Below are positions 34,682 to 40,668 of a stretch of DNA of 40,668 nucleotides, piece after piece. The notes beneath the pieces are model-generated. The model searched no databases. It was not told the DNA's origin and saw only the letters and a program-made list of their open reading frames with translations. How positions within the stretch are numbered: position 1 is the stretch's first letter; each line of letters starts with the position of its first letter. Location: assembly GCA_944393745.1 (NCBI GenBank), contig CALYBD010000023.1, positions 1-40,668 of the forward strand, read 5' to 3'. The position numbers and the translations under genes are program-made. This DNA is from an uncultured Alphaproteobacteria bacterium. GTDB lineage: Bacteria; Pseudomonadota; Alphaproteobacteria; CAAGCB01; CAG-977.

Positions 34682-35233
34682 ATGAAAAAACTGTTTTTAT
34701 GTTTTCTGTCTTTAATAACGTTTGGCTGTTGCACCCATTATCCTCGTTACGGCATACTTCCGCCTTCCATTGCGGCGCTGTCCGTCCGGTTTATGGAACC
34801 GACCGAATGGAACGGCAAATTCGTACCGGCTTCTCAGGGTTGCCGTTTTCAGGGCGGACAGGGCAGTACGCCGGCATTGTACGTTTCCGGCATACCGCAA
34901 CAGGCTAATCTGTTGATTTTGGAAATTGACAATTTGGACATTCCGTCTTTATCCGAAAACGGCGGGTTGGGGTCCATCGGATTTTACCACAACGGCGAAT
35001 CTGCGGCCGTTTTACTGCCCGTTCCGGGGGAATCTTATTCTTTGCCCAATTTCGCATTCAAAGAAAAAGCCAACCGGGTCAACCCGACCAAGCCGTATCC
35101 TTATATGCCGCCCTGCATTGAAAAAAAACAACGTTACATGGCGACAATCAAAGCCGTAAAGCGGACAGGATCCTTTGATAAACAAAAAACCGAGCTGTTG
35201 GGAATCGGTGAAATCTATTTGGGAATTTATTAA
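34682..35233 (+). CDS. Putative lipoprotein with a PEBP-like pattern
   Basis: This 183-residue protein has an N-terminal signal (MKKLFLCFLSLITFGCC) with a plausible lipobox at Cys16. The mature part shows GIPQQANLLILEIDNLDIP and, late in the chain, YPYMPPCIEKKQRYMATIKA. These recall the phosphatidylethanolamine-binding protein (YbhB/YbcL) pattern, in which a Pro-Cys-Pro-like turn precedes a strand reading R-Y-x-x-x-x-x-A. The match is partial, and the usual DPDAP and GxxHW signatures are missing, so this is a weak family call. It is divergent from comF and overlaps the convergent Ala/Pro-rich gene by 4 bp at the stop codons. Confidence 0.6.
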   Translation: MKKLFLCFLSLITFGCCTHYPRYGILPPSIAALSVRFMEPTEWNGKFVPASQGCRFQGGQGSTPALYVSGIPQQANLLILEIDNLDIPSLSENGGLGSIGFYHNGESAAVLLPVPGESYSLPNFAFKEKANRVNPTKPYPYMPPCIEKKQRYMATIKAVKRTGSFDKQKTELLGIGEIYLGIY

Positions 35234-36402
35234 AAGCTGAATTTTTCAATCGAAGGCATTTTGGCGTCTTCAATGGACATGTTGTCAAAATCTTCTGTTT
35301 CGATTGACAAATCCTCCAAAACCAGCGAAGCGTCCAAAAAAGACGGGGACAAATCTGCCTGTAACGTTGCCGTTACGCCGGGGACGCCCCACAGCATGGC
35401 CTGTTCATCATCAGGAACGTCATATTTCGTAATCAACAGCCGCAAAAATTCCTGACGGCGTTTGGTTTTAAAATAGTGTGCCTCATCAGTGGATCCCAAA
35501 GAATGATCGCCTTTGCTGACATAGCGGATACGATAGGCCTGATTTTGGGCAAACCGGCTGGCAAATTCAACGGTTAACGTTTCACGCAGCGGTTTGTTTT
35601 CAAAAACCAGACGGCTGGTATATTCACTGTTATTGTACCGGGCGATTTCCTGTATACAGCGTTTGCGTTCATCATATTTAAACAGCATCTGTTCCATGCA
35701 CAGACGACGGTACTTCCATTCGTTCAGCGTCGGAATTTTACGATCCTGAAATTTAACGGAAAAACCGGCGGCCAAAGCTTTTTCCATTACTTCTTCCGGC
35801 GTCATTTTCAACCGAATGCCGGCGATATCAAAATCCAAAACATTCGTATCGGAGGCTTCGGTTCTTTTGGCGCGCATTTCAAACAAAGACAAATTTTCTT
35901 CTTTTTCGCTGGCTTTTGACCCCAGATCCGGCAACAAAGGCGGCGCTTTTCCCGATCCGAGCTGCGGCAAAGAAAGCGTCTGAATTTCACGAGGTCTTGA
36001 AACAGACAAAGAAAACGTCCGTTGCCTGGCGGGCGGCGAAGCAGCCGGAGCACCATCAGATGCCGGCGGCAGCTGTGCGGGCTTCGGTTGGGCTTGCGCG
36101 TTCAAAGCGGGAGCATTCGCCGGCGCGGCAGGTTGCGACACGGGAACAGCGACGGCAGGAACGGCCGCCGGAGCAGGCTGAGACACCTGGACGGCCGGCG
36201 GATTCTGCTTAACCGGTGCCGGCGCATTTTTTTGAACCGCGGCTTCTTCTTTCTTTCTTTCAGCCTCTTGTTTTTGCATTTCTTCAATTTCGGAAGACTG
36301 AAAATCTTCTTCTTCAAACAAATCGTCAAACAATTGCGCCGAAGCCCGAAATGAAAAAGAAAAAAAGACAACGCCGAAAATAAAAACAAAAATACGCTTC
36401 AT
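35230..36402 (-). CDS. Secreted protein with long Ala/Pro-rich linker, function unknown
   Basis: The 390-residue protein has a clear signal peptide (MKRIFVFIFGVVFFSFSF, cut near RASA-QL). An acidic, then Lys/Glu-rich coil (EEDFQSSEIEEMQKQEAERK) is followed by a low-complexity Ala/Pro/Gln/Val linker (about 58-125). A second half (about 185-390), apparently folded, contains the segment IAGIRLKMTPEEVMEKALAA. That segment resembles an F-x-G-I-x-L-G-M-x-x-x-E-V motif seen in small secreted or periplasmic domains that I cannot name. The linker suggests the C-terminal domain reaches away from the membrane or through the cell wall. I do not recognise the family. Its stop overlaps that of the convergent PEBP-like gene (TTAA, 35230-35233). 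No ribosome site is obvious before the ATG. Confidence 0.7.
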   Translation of the reverse strand: MKRIFVFIFGVVFFSFSFRASAQLFDDLFEEEDFQSSEIEEMQKQEAERKKEEAAVQKNAPAPVKQNPPAVQVSQPAPAAVPAVAVPVSQPAAPANAPALNAQAQPKPAQLPPASDGAPAASPPARQRTFSLSVSRPREIQTLSLPQLGSGKAPPLLPDLGSKASEKEENLSLFEMRAKRTEASDTNVLDFDIAGIRLKMTPEEVMEKALAAGFSVKFQDRKIPTLNEWKYRRLCMEQMLFKYDERKRCIQEIARYNNSEYTSRLVFENKPLRETLTVEFASRFAQNQAYRIRYVSKGDHSLGSTDEAHYFKTKRRQEFLRLLITKYDVPDDEQAMLWGVPGVTATLQADLSPSFLDASLVLEDLSIETEDFDNMSIEDAKMPSIEKFSF

Positions 36403-36485
36403 AGCCCGTGCCGTAAGAAATGTTTAATAAATGCTTTCCTATAATAAGGCGATATCGTTACTTTTTCTTAAACGGGAATATAAAA

Positions 36486-37067
36486 ATGTTTAAAATAAAA
36501 TCATTGGGGGTTTTCTGCGGTTCGGCAGACGGAAAGAATCCCAGATATATCAAAGATGCTTTAAAATTAGGACAAATTCTGGCAAAAAATAATATCCGTC
36601 TGATTTACGGTGCGGGACACGTCGGCATGATGGGCGCCGTTGCAAAAGGAGCATTGAACGAAGGCGGAATGGTCGTCGGCATTATCAATACTTTGCTGCA
36701 GGATCGGGAAAAACAGATTTTCAAACTCAGCGAATTAAAAATCCTGCCGTCTTTGCATATCCGTAAAGACGCCATGCTGGAATCTTCCGACGCTTTTTGC
36801 GTTTTACCGGGCGGAATAGGCACTTTGGACGAAATTTTCGAAGTCATGACGTTAAAACAACTGGGCGAACATCATAAACCGATCATCATGTACAATGCGG
36901 AAGGTTTCTGGAATCCGTTAAGAAACGTCATTGATACCCTGATCGGCGAAGGATATATTCGTCCCGAACACGCCCGATTGTTAACCTATGTCGATCGGAT
37001 CGAGGATATTTTGCCGACGATCGAATCGGAAATAACCGCCTGCGAAAAACAGTCCGAAACCGGCTGA
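36486..37067 (+). CDS. LOG-family protein (cytokinin riboside 5'-monophosphate phosphoribohydrolase-like)
   Basis: The 193-residue protein shows the LOG signature PGGIGTLDEIFEVMT, the N-terminal LGVFCGSADGKNPRYIKDA and IRLIYGAGHVGMMGAVAKGA. LOG enzymes hydrolyse nucleoside 5'-monophosphates at the N-glycosidic bond; in bacteria they act on AMP-like or cytokinin nucleotides, and many are annotated as lysine-decarboxylase-like by mistake. The frame opens at 36420, but ATG 36486 matches the family start and has ACGGGAA nine bases before it. It ends one base before the stop of the convergent MetH-activation-like gene, as the palindromic TGAATCA at 37065-37071. Confidence 0.9.
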   Translation: MFKIKSLGVFCGSADGKNPRYIKDALKLGQILAKNNIRLIYGAGHVGMMGAVAKGALNEGGMVVGIINTLLQDREKQIFKLSELKILPSLHIRKDAMLESSDAFCVLPGGIGTLDEIFEVMTLKQLGEHHKPIIMYNAEGFWNPLRNVIDTLIGEGYIRPEHARLLTYVDRIEDILPTIESEITACEKQSETG

Positions 37068-37068
37068 A

Positions 37069-37959
37069 TCAACGCGGGAAAACCAAAGCCAACGAAGAAT
37101 ATTCGGGCATCATCAGATAATTGCGGCTGAACGCGATATCAATCAGCGAGGCATCAAGCATTTTTATCAGGGCGGATTGCACCTTTGCGGCGCCCTGTTT
37201 GGCCGATCCCAGTCCGTACACGTCCCCCATGCAGCATTCTTCCGCGGCGATAATACCCGCCGTATACAACGTCATGGCGTTCAGCATTTCCAAAGCAAAA
37301 CCGTGCAAATAACGGTAATCCACTTCTTTTCCCGCCGACAACCAGCGTTTGGCCATTTCCGTTGCATTACGCCCCATGTTCACACCGACGGCCGCAATCG
37401 TGTCAAAAGCACCGGAGTCTTTGCGGGCAATTTTATCGGCCATACAGACGCCGTTTTTTAAACGGGGCAGATCAATTGTCAAAAAAACCTCTTTTTTGTT
37501 GTCTTTGTACAGATACAGCGTGTCTTCCTGCGCCGCGCAGAAAAAATAAGCATACAAAGCCCGGGGCTGCAGCAGCTGATGTTCCTGAGACAATGCCACC
37601 AATTTTTCCAAAACGGGCACAGCCTCTTTTTCAACGCGAAGACACCAGCTTTCCCGATTCTCTTCGGGTTTTTTGACAAATCCCCAGCGCCGTTCGAACA
37701 AAGCCAGTTCGTCCGCATAAGGAATTAAATCGACAATATTTTTTTGAGAAACAATTTTGGGACGGTAATGCGCCACATTGATCAAAGGCAAAGCCGATTG
37801 ACGTTCATTGTCATGTCCGTCAAACAAATAATGCGGCAGTTCTTCTTCGGCCGCGATCCGATGACGGGTTGTTCTGTCCGGTTCTTCCTGAACGCCGAAC
37901 AACGTATCGACAAGATGTCCGGCAGAAATATCTTTATGGTCAACTGTACTGCTGGTCAT
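37069..37959 (-). CDS. Stand-alone protein related to the MetH reactivation domain
   Basis: The 296-residue protein resembles the C-terminal activation domain of cobalamin-dependent methionine synthase. The pattern is VDLIPYADELALFERRWGFV (76-95), LLQPRALYAYFFCAA (129-143), EDTLYLYKD (145-153), DLPRLKNGVCMADKI (163-177) and VDYRYLHGFALEMLNAMT (213-230). It ends with a segment like the lid region (NYLMMPEYSSLALV, 280-293). In MetH this domain binds SAM for reductive remethylation of B12 through an R-x-x-P-G-Y-P-A-C-P motif. Here the equivalent stretch (DVYGLGSAKQG, 246-256) lacks it, so SAM binding is doubtful. No other MetH module is in the window. GAGGACGAT precedes the ATG. It may be a diverged reactivator subunit or serve another corrinoid protein. 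Confidence 0.72.
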   Translation of the reverse strand: MTSSTVDHKDISAGHLVDTLFGVQEEPDRTTRHRIAAEEELPHYLFDGHDNERQSALPLINVAHYRPKIVSQKNIVDLIPYADELALFERRWGFVKKPEENRESWCLRVEKEAVPVLEKLVALSQEHQLLQPRALYAYFFCAAQEDTLYLYKDNKKEVFLTIDLPRLKNGVCMADKIARKDSGAFDTIAAVGVNMGRNATEMAKRWLSAGKEVDYRYLHGFALEMLNAMTLYTAGIIAAEECCMGDVYGLGSAKQGAAKVQSALIKMLDASLIDIAFSRNYLMMPEYSSLALVFPR

Positions 37960-37985
37960 ATCGTCCTCTGTTGTGCGCTCTTTGT

Positions 37986-38075
37986 TTGAAGCTACGGCAA
38001 TACCTTTTAAAATAAGGTAAAAAAGATTAACCTATGTCAAAAAAACTTGTCTGTCGTTTTTTCGGGCGCTAATCT
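37986..38075 (+). promoter_or_regulatory. Two candidate promoters of mlaA-mlaC, the second implying a leaderless start
   Basis: Promoter A is TTGAAG (37986-37991), 16 bp, TAAAAT (38008-38013); its -10 sits in the loop of an inverted repeat TACCTT/AAGGTA (38001-38006, 38014-38019). Promoter B is TTGTCT (38047-38052), 17 bp, TAATCT (38070-38075), ending six bases before the mlaA ATG at 38082. Confidence 0.5.
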
Positions 38076-38081
38076 GCATCT

Positions 38082-38885
38082 ATGACAAAAAGAACAAAAT
38101 TGATTTTTATTTCTTTTCTGATCCTGATAATGCCGGGGTGCGCAACTGTTCCGACCGATCCTGCGGCATTGGCTGCTTATCGGGAAGCAAATGATCCCCT
38201 GGAACCGATGAATCGAAAGATATTTGCTTTTAATATGGCGGCGGATAAATACGCGTTGCGTCCGGTCGTCAAAGGATACAGATATGTAACGACTCCGGGA
38301 TTCAGATTAAAAGTCCGTACTTTTCTGAGCAATTTGAAAACGCCGCTGACCGTTGTTAACGATCTGCTGCAGCTGAACTTTAAAAATGCCGGAAAAGATC
38401 TGTCTCGTTTTGTCATCAATTCAACAATCGGCTTTCTGGGGGTGTTTGATGTCGCCGACAGAATGGGGATTGAACCGAACACTCAGGGATTCGGAACAAC
38501 GCTGGCCGTTTGGGGGGTACCGTCGGGACCTTATTTGGTTTTGCCGTTTCTGGGGCCGTCAAACATACGCGATTTTACGGGATCAATGGCAAATGTCGTC
38601 TTTGATCCGTTTACGTACATTTCCTATCAAAACGACAACAACGATGTCACGCGCGCCTTTTTGATCGGCGATGTCGTCGAAGCCGTCGGCGCGTATGAAA
38701 GTATCGTGGATCTGCTGGACGAAGGTCAAAAAACATCGCTGGATTTTTATGCTTATATGCGTTCCATGTTCCAGCAATACCGCAAAAAAGCAATTGAAAA
38801 CGCCAAAGGAATCAAAACCGCTGAAGACAGCAAACCCGCTTATGAATTTTCTTTGGACGAGGACTTTGATGAATTTGATGAATAA
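38082..38885 (+). CDS. mlaA: MlaA outer-membrane lipoprotein (VacJ family)
   Basis: MlaA removes misplaced phospholipids from the outer leaflet of the outer membrane and hands them to MlaC. The 267 residues begin with a lipoprotein signal (LIMPGC, Cys19). The family block follows: NDPLEPMNRKIFAFNMAADK, then FLSNLKTPLTVVNDLLQ, FVINSTIGFLGVFDVADRMG and FGTTLAVWGVPSGPYLVLPF, which includes the conserved GPYLVLP. A short acidic tail (DEDFDEFDE) ends the protein. No Shine-Dalgarno sequence is visible before the ATG at 38082, and a good promoter ends six bases upstream. mlaC follows after ten bases, an arrangement common in Alphaproteobacteria, while mlaDEF is not in the window. Confidence 0.95.
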   Translation: MTKRTKLIFISFLILIMPGCATVPTDPAALAAYREANDPLEPMNRKIFAFNMAADKYALRPVVKGYRYVTTPGFRLKVRTFLSNLKTPLTVVNDLLQLNFKNAGKDLSRFVINSTIGFLGVFDVADRMGIEPNTQGFGTTLAVWGVPSGPYLVLPFLGPSNIRDFTGSMANVVFDPFTYISYQNDNNDVTRAFLIGDVVEAVGAYESIVDLLDEGQKTSLDFYAYMRSMFQQYRKKAIENAKGIKTAEDSKPAYEFSLDEDFDEFDE

Positions 38886-38895
38886 GAGGTTGCCC

Positions 38896-39528
38896 ATGAA
38901 AAAACTGATCTTTTTTGTTTTTTGTATTTTAACCTGTGCGTTTCCGGCCGCGGCGGCAGATACGACAGCGGCAGAGGCTTTTTCCAAAAAACTGGCGGAC
39001 GATATCATGCGTGACGTTGTCAAAGCTCAGACATCCTTGCAGCAAAAGCAGGACGCTTTTCGGAAAATATTCCTTTCGGCCGTCAATATTAAATCAACGG
39101 CGCGTTTTACCCTGGGACGGTACGCCAGAACCGCGGCGCCGGAACAGCTGCAGGCCTATACCGATGCGCTGACAAACAATATTATTTACACATGGACGGA
39201 ACGCTTTAACAACTACGCCGGCGAAACCATTACGTTCGAAAGCAGCCGTCAAAGCGACAGCGGCGATTTTTACATTACCTCGAAAATCGACATTCCCGAC
39301 ACGGAAAACGACGTGGAAATCATCTGGCGCATTACGGATAAAAAAGATGTCTTAAAGCTGGCCGACCTGGTTGTCGAAGGCGTCAGCATGCTGATGAGCT
39401 ATCGTAACGAATATACGGCCGTTTTACAGCAAAACGGCGGTGATGTTGCGGCTTTGGTCAAGCAGCTGAACGCAAAAAACGAAATTTTAAAAAATCCGGC
39501 GACAAAACAAGCGCCTGCAAAACAATAA
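38896..39528 (+). CDS. mlaC: MlaC periplasmic phospholipid-binding protein
   Basis: MlaC shuttles phospholipids across the periplasm between MlaA and the inner-membrane MlaFEDB complex. The 210-residue protein has a Sec signal (MKKLIFFVFCILTCAFPAAA, mature from about residue 21). It carries the family pattern SAVNIKSTARFTLGRYARTA, then TWTERFNNYAGETITFESSR, VEIIWRITDK and LVVEGVSMLMSYRNEYTAVL. The open frame extends upstream to 38671 inside mlaA, but AAGAGG stands before ATG 38896, and the signal peptide starts there. A Pro/Ala/Lys-rich tail (NPATKQAPAKQ) is not part of the fold. It is co-transcribed with mlaA. Confidence 0.94.
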   Translation: MKKLIFFVFCILTCAFPAAAADTTAAEAFSKKLADDIMRDVVKAQTSLQQKQDAFRKIFLSAVNIKSTARFTLGRYARTAAPEQLQAYTDALTNNIIYTWTERFNNYAGETITFESSRQSDSGDFYITSKIDIPDTENDVEIIWRITDKKDVLKLADLVVEGVSMLMSYRNEYTAVLQQNGGDVAALVKQLNAKNEILKNPATKQAPAKQ

Positions 39529-39532
39529 GGGA

Positions 39533-39561
39533 TTGACAAATTTCTGTTTTTTTGTCAGACT
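39533..39561 (+). promoter_or_regulatory. Promoter of rpsD
   Basis: A perfect TTGACA (39533-39538) is followed by a 17-bp T-rich spacer and CAGACT (39556-39561), a -10 that matches three of six bases. It lies five bases after the mlaC stop. Confidence 0.6.
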
Positions 39562-39668
39562 ACCCGCCTTATTCCTGAGAATGCGGACGGTTCGCCGCCC
39601 CGCTGCCCCTGAAATACCGGGTGCAGACTATCGGGACAACAACAATAAATGATGGAGTATATAAACTT
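39562..39668 (+). promoter_or_regulatory. Structured 5' leader of rpsD
   Basis: About 100 nt separate the promoter from the ATG. CTGC-CCC (39603-39609) pairs with GGG-T-GCAG (39619-39626) with one bulged T, and GCGG/CCGC pairs just upstream. GGAG at 39654-39657 lies 11 bases before the start. Feedback binding of S4 to its own leader is known in other bacteria; here it is only suggested by the length and structure of the leader. Confidence 0.35.
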
Positions 39669-40283
39669 ATGTCAAAGCGTTTAGCTGCAAAATTCAAAAT
39701 CAACCGCCGTCTGGGCGTTAATTTGTGGGGCAGAGCCAAAAGCCCCGTCAATCGCCGCGAATACGGTCCCGGTCAGCACGGTCAGCATAAAGGCAAACCG
39801 ACCGACTACGGCACACAGTTGATGGCGAAACAGAAATTAAAAGGTTATTACGGCAATGTTTCCGAAAAACAGCTGCGCCGGTATTATGCCGAAGCCATTC
39901 GCCGTACGGGTGACACGTCCGAACACCTGATCGGTTTGTTGGAAAGCCGTTTGGACGCGATTGTTTACCGCATGAAATTTGTTCCCAGCGTTTTTGCCGC
40001 CCGTCAGTTTGTCAACCACGGACATATTCTGGTCAACGGTAAACGCGTCAACATCCCGTCCTATCAGGTAAAAGAAGGCGATGAAATTTCCATTCGTGAA
40101 AAATCCCGCCAGCTGGCCATCGTTTTGGAAGCCGAAGCTTCCGTCGAACGCGATGTTCCCGAATATATGGAAGTTGACCACAAAGCCGGCAAAGGAACGT
40201 TCCTGCGTGTGCCGAAACTGGCTGATGTTCCGTATCCGGTACAAATGGAACCGAATCTGGTCGTCGAATTTTATTCGCGTTAA
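39669..40283 (+). CDS. rpsD: 30S ribosomal protein S4
   Basis: S4 nucleates assembly of the 16S rRNA 5' domain. The 204-residue protein begins [20 protein letters not shown], has [17 protein letters not shown] and the S4 RNA-binding domain from about residue 94 ([14 protein letters not shown], then [20 protein letters not shown]), and ends NLVVEFYSR. The length is normal for Alphaproteobacteria. The ATG at 39669 is chosen over the upstream frame opening (39621) because family members start there. The N-terminal part lacks the four-cysteine zinc motif found in some bacteria. It is transcribed alone from its own promoter and ends at a strong terminator, as in other Alphaproteobacteria where rpsD lies outside the alpha operon. 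Confidence 0.97.
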   Translation: MSKRLAAKFKINRRLGVNLWGRAKSPVNRREYGPGQHGQHKGKPTDYGTQLMAKQKLKGYYGNVSEKQLRRYYAEAIRRTGDTSEHLIGLLESRLDAIVYRMKFVPSVFAARQFVNHGHILVNGKRVNIPSYQVKEGDEISIREKSRQLAIVLEAEASVERDVPEYMEVDHKAGKGTFLRVPKLADVPYPVQMEPNLVVEFYSR

Positions 40284-40304
40284 TTCGGAATATTCCTTTT
40301 TTAC

Positions 40305-40331
40305 AAAAGCCTCCTTTAAAAGGGGGCTTTT
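40305..40331 (+). terminator. Intrinsic terminator of rpsD
   Basis: AAAGCCTCCTT pairs with AAGGGGGCTTT (one G-U pair, three-base loop) and is followed directly by a run of seven T from 40328. It starts 22 bases after the rpsD stop. Confidence 0.9.
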
Positions 40332-40334
40332 TTT

Positions 40335-40600
40335 ATGCTTTTTTTTCAGAGGAATAAAAAATTCAGACCGATTCTTTTGTAAAGATCGGATAAAAGCCTT
40401 CGTTTTTTAGCAAAGCAAAAATAAGCCGAACAATCCGATTTAACAATAAAACCGCGATGTCTCTTTAAATAACCGGATCAAAAGAAAACGATAAAACATT
40501 TTGATTTTCAAGGATAATTTTTTTAATCGCCGTTTTTTTTGATCTGTTTTTTTTCAATTTTTGCAGTAGTGAAGATCACAATCAAAATATTACACTTTTA
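40335..40600. other. AT-rich intergenic DNA, no gene found
   Basis: No open frame with a ribosome site or recognisable protein is present. A/T runs dominate. ATCGGAT (40385-40391) can pair either with CCGAT (40368-40372) or with ATCCGAT (40433-40439), a possible alternative RNA structure. The long AT-rich stretch could be a promoter or untranslated region of a gene beyond the window edge. Confidence 0.6.
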
Positions 40601-40668
40601 TTACAAAAATATCCCAACCATCACCTTAACAACTACACCCACCTTACTCCGACTCACAAATTCATCAT
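40601..40668 (-). CDS. Possible 3' end of a minus-strand gene cut by the window edge
   Basis: One minus-strand frame is open from the edge to TAA at 40603-40601 and would encode about 22 residues rich in Val, Lys and Gly (e.g. SRSKVGVVVKVMVGIFL). The plus strand here is almost free of G, so the strand skew is marked. It may equally be non-coding. Confidence 0.2.
   Translation of the reverse strand, partial: DEFVSRSKVGVVVKVMVGIFL

Noticed and set aside
33984-35233. Frameshift or pseudogene at the overlapping convergent ends
   Set aside because: Both members of each pair are intact with normal C-termini; the shared stop bases are simple tail-to-tail overlap.
38671-38895. Longer MlaC frame reaching back into mlaA
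   Set aside because: The signal peptide and ribosome site place the start at 38896.

Overview
The window looks like chromosomal core sequence of an uncultured, moderately AT-rich alphaproteobacterium, possibly a gut-type Rhodospirillales-like lineage. That placement is inferred from gene content and order only. The alphaproteobacterial signs are the strings xseB-ispA-dxs-tlyA, DUF374 acyltransferase-waaA-lpxK-lpxL, and lysC ... rodZ-like-ispG-hisS-prfA-prmC-DUF4167-clpB, plus a CTTG-N18-CCTATAT heat-shock type promoter before clpB. No rRNA, tRNA, CRISPR array, transposase or phage gene was seen.

Layout. 1-6400: a small membrane protein, L-serine dehydratase (sdaA), a two-gene amino-acid ABC importer whose binding domain and permease are fused, a six-TM potassium-channel-like protein, and a two-gene operon of a CofE-like glutamyl ligase and a DHFR/RibD-type reductase. 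6399-12491: one giant 2030-residue classical autotransporter. 12576-20549: a minus-strand run of isoprenoid (ispA, dxs), nucleic-acid (tlyA, xseB) and lipid A/Kdo genes (lpxL-like, lpxK, waaA, DUF374 acyltransferase). 20686-21936: an orphan lipoprotein. 21958-33470: a long minus-strand block of clpB, DUF4167, prmC, prfA, hisS, ispG, a rodZ-like gene, a nitronate monooxygenase-family gene and lysC, with tiny gaps or 4-bp overlaps except at one place. That exception is the prfA-prmC junction, which carries a 120-bp tandem repeat. 33625-38000: small, mostly convergent genes (cupin, comF, PEBP-like lipoprotein, an Ala/Pro-rich secreted protein, LOG-family hydrolase, a stand-alone MetH activation-domain-like protein). 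38082-40334: mlaA-mlaC, then rpsD with its own promoter, structured leader and strong terminator. 40335-40668: AT-rich DNA without a clear gene.

How the genes fit together. Most genes serve envelope building (lipid A and Kdo, phospholipid transport by Mla, isoprenoid precursors by Dxs/IspG/IspA, autotransporter) and translation (PrfA, PrmC, HisS, TlyA, S4). PrmC methylates the release factor encoded just upstream. Three genes hint at folate and one-carbon chemistry (CofE-like, DHFR-like, MetH activation-like), although they are not adjacent.

The most unusual items are: (i) the importer at 2055-3536, whose substrate-binding domain appears circularly permuted (lobe 2 plus C-terminal tail first, lobe 1 second, then the permease); (ii) the CofE-like/DHFR-like pair without other F420 genes; (iii) the solitary MetH activation-like domain without its usual SAM-binding motif; (iv) the 120-bp GC-rich tandem repeat inside the prfA-prmC operon; (v) a 55-residue Pro-rich acidic tail on ClpB; and (vi) AT-hook motifs on the DUF4167 protein. 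All assignments were made by reading motifs; no database search was possible.
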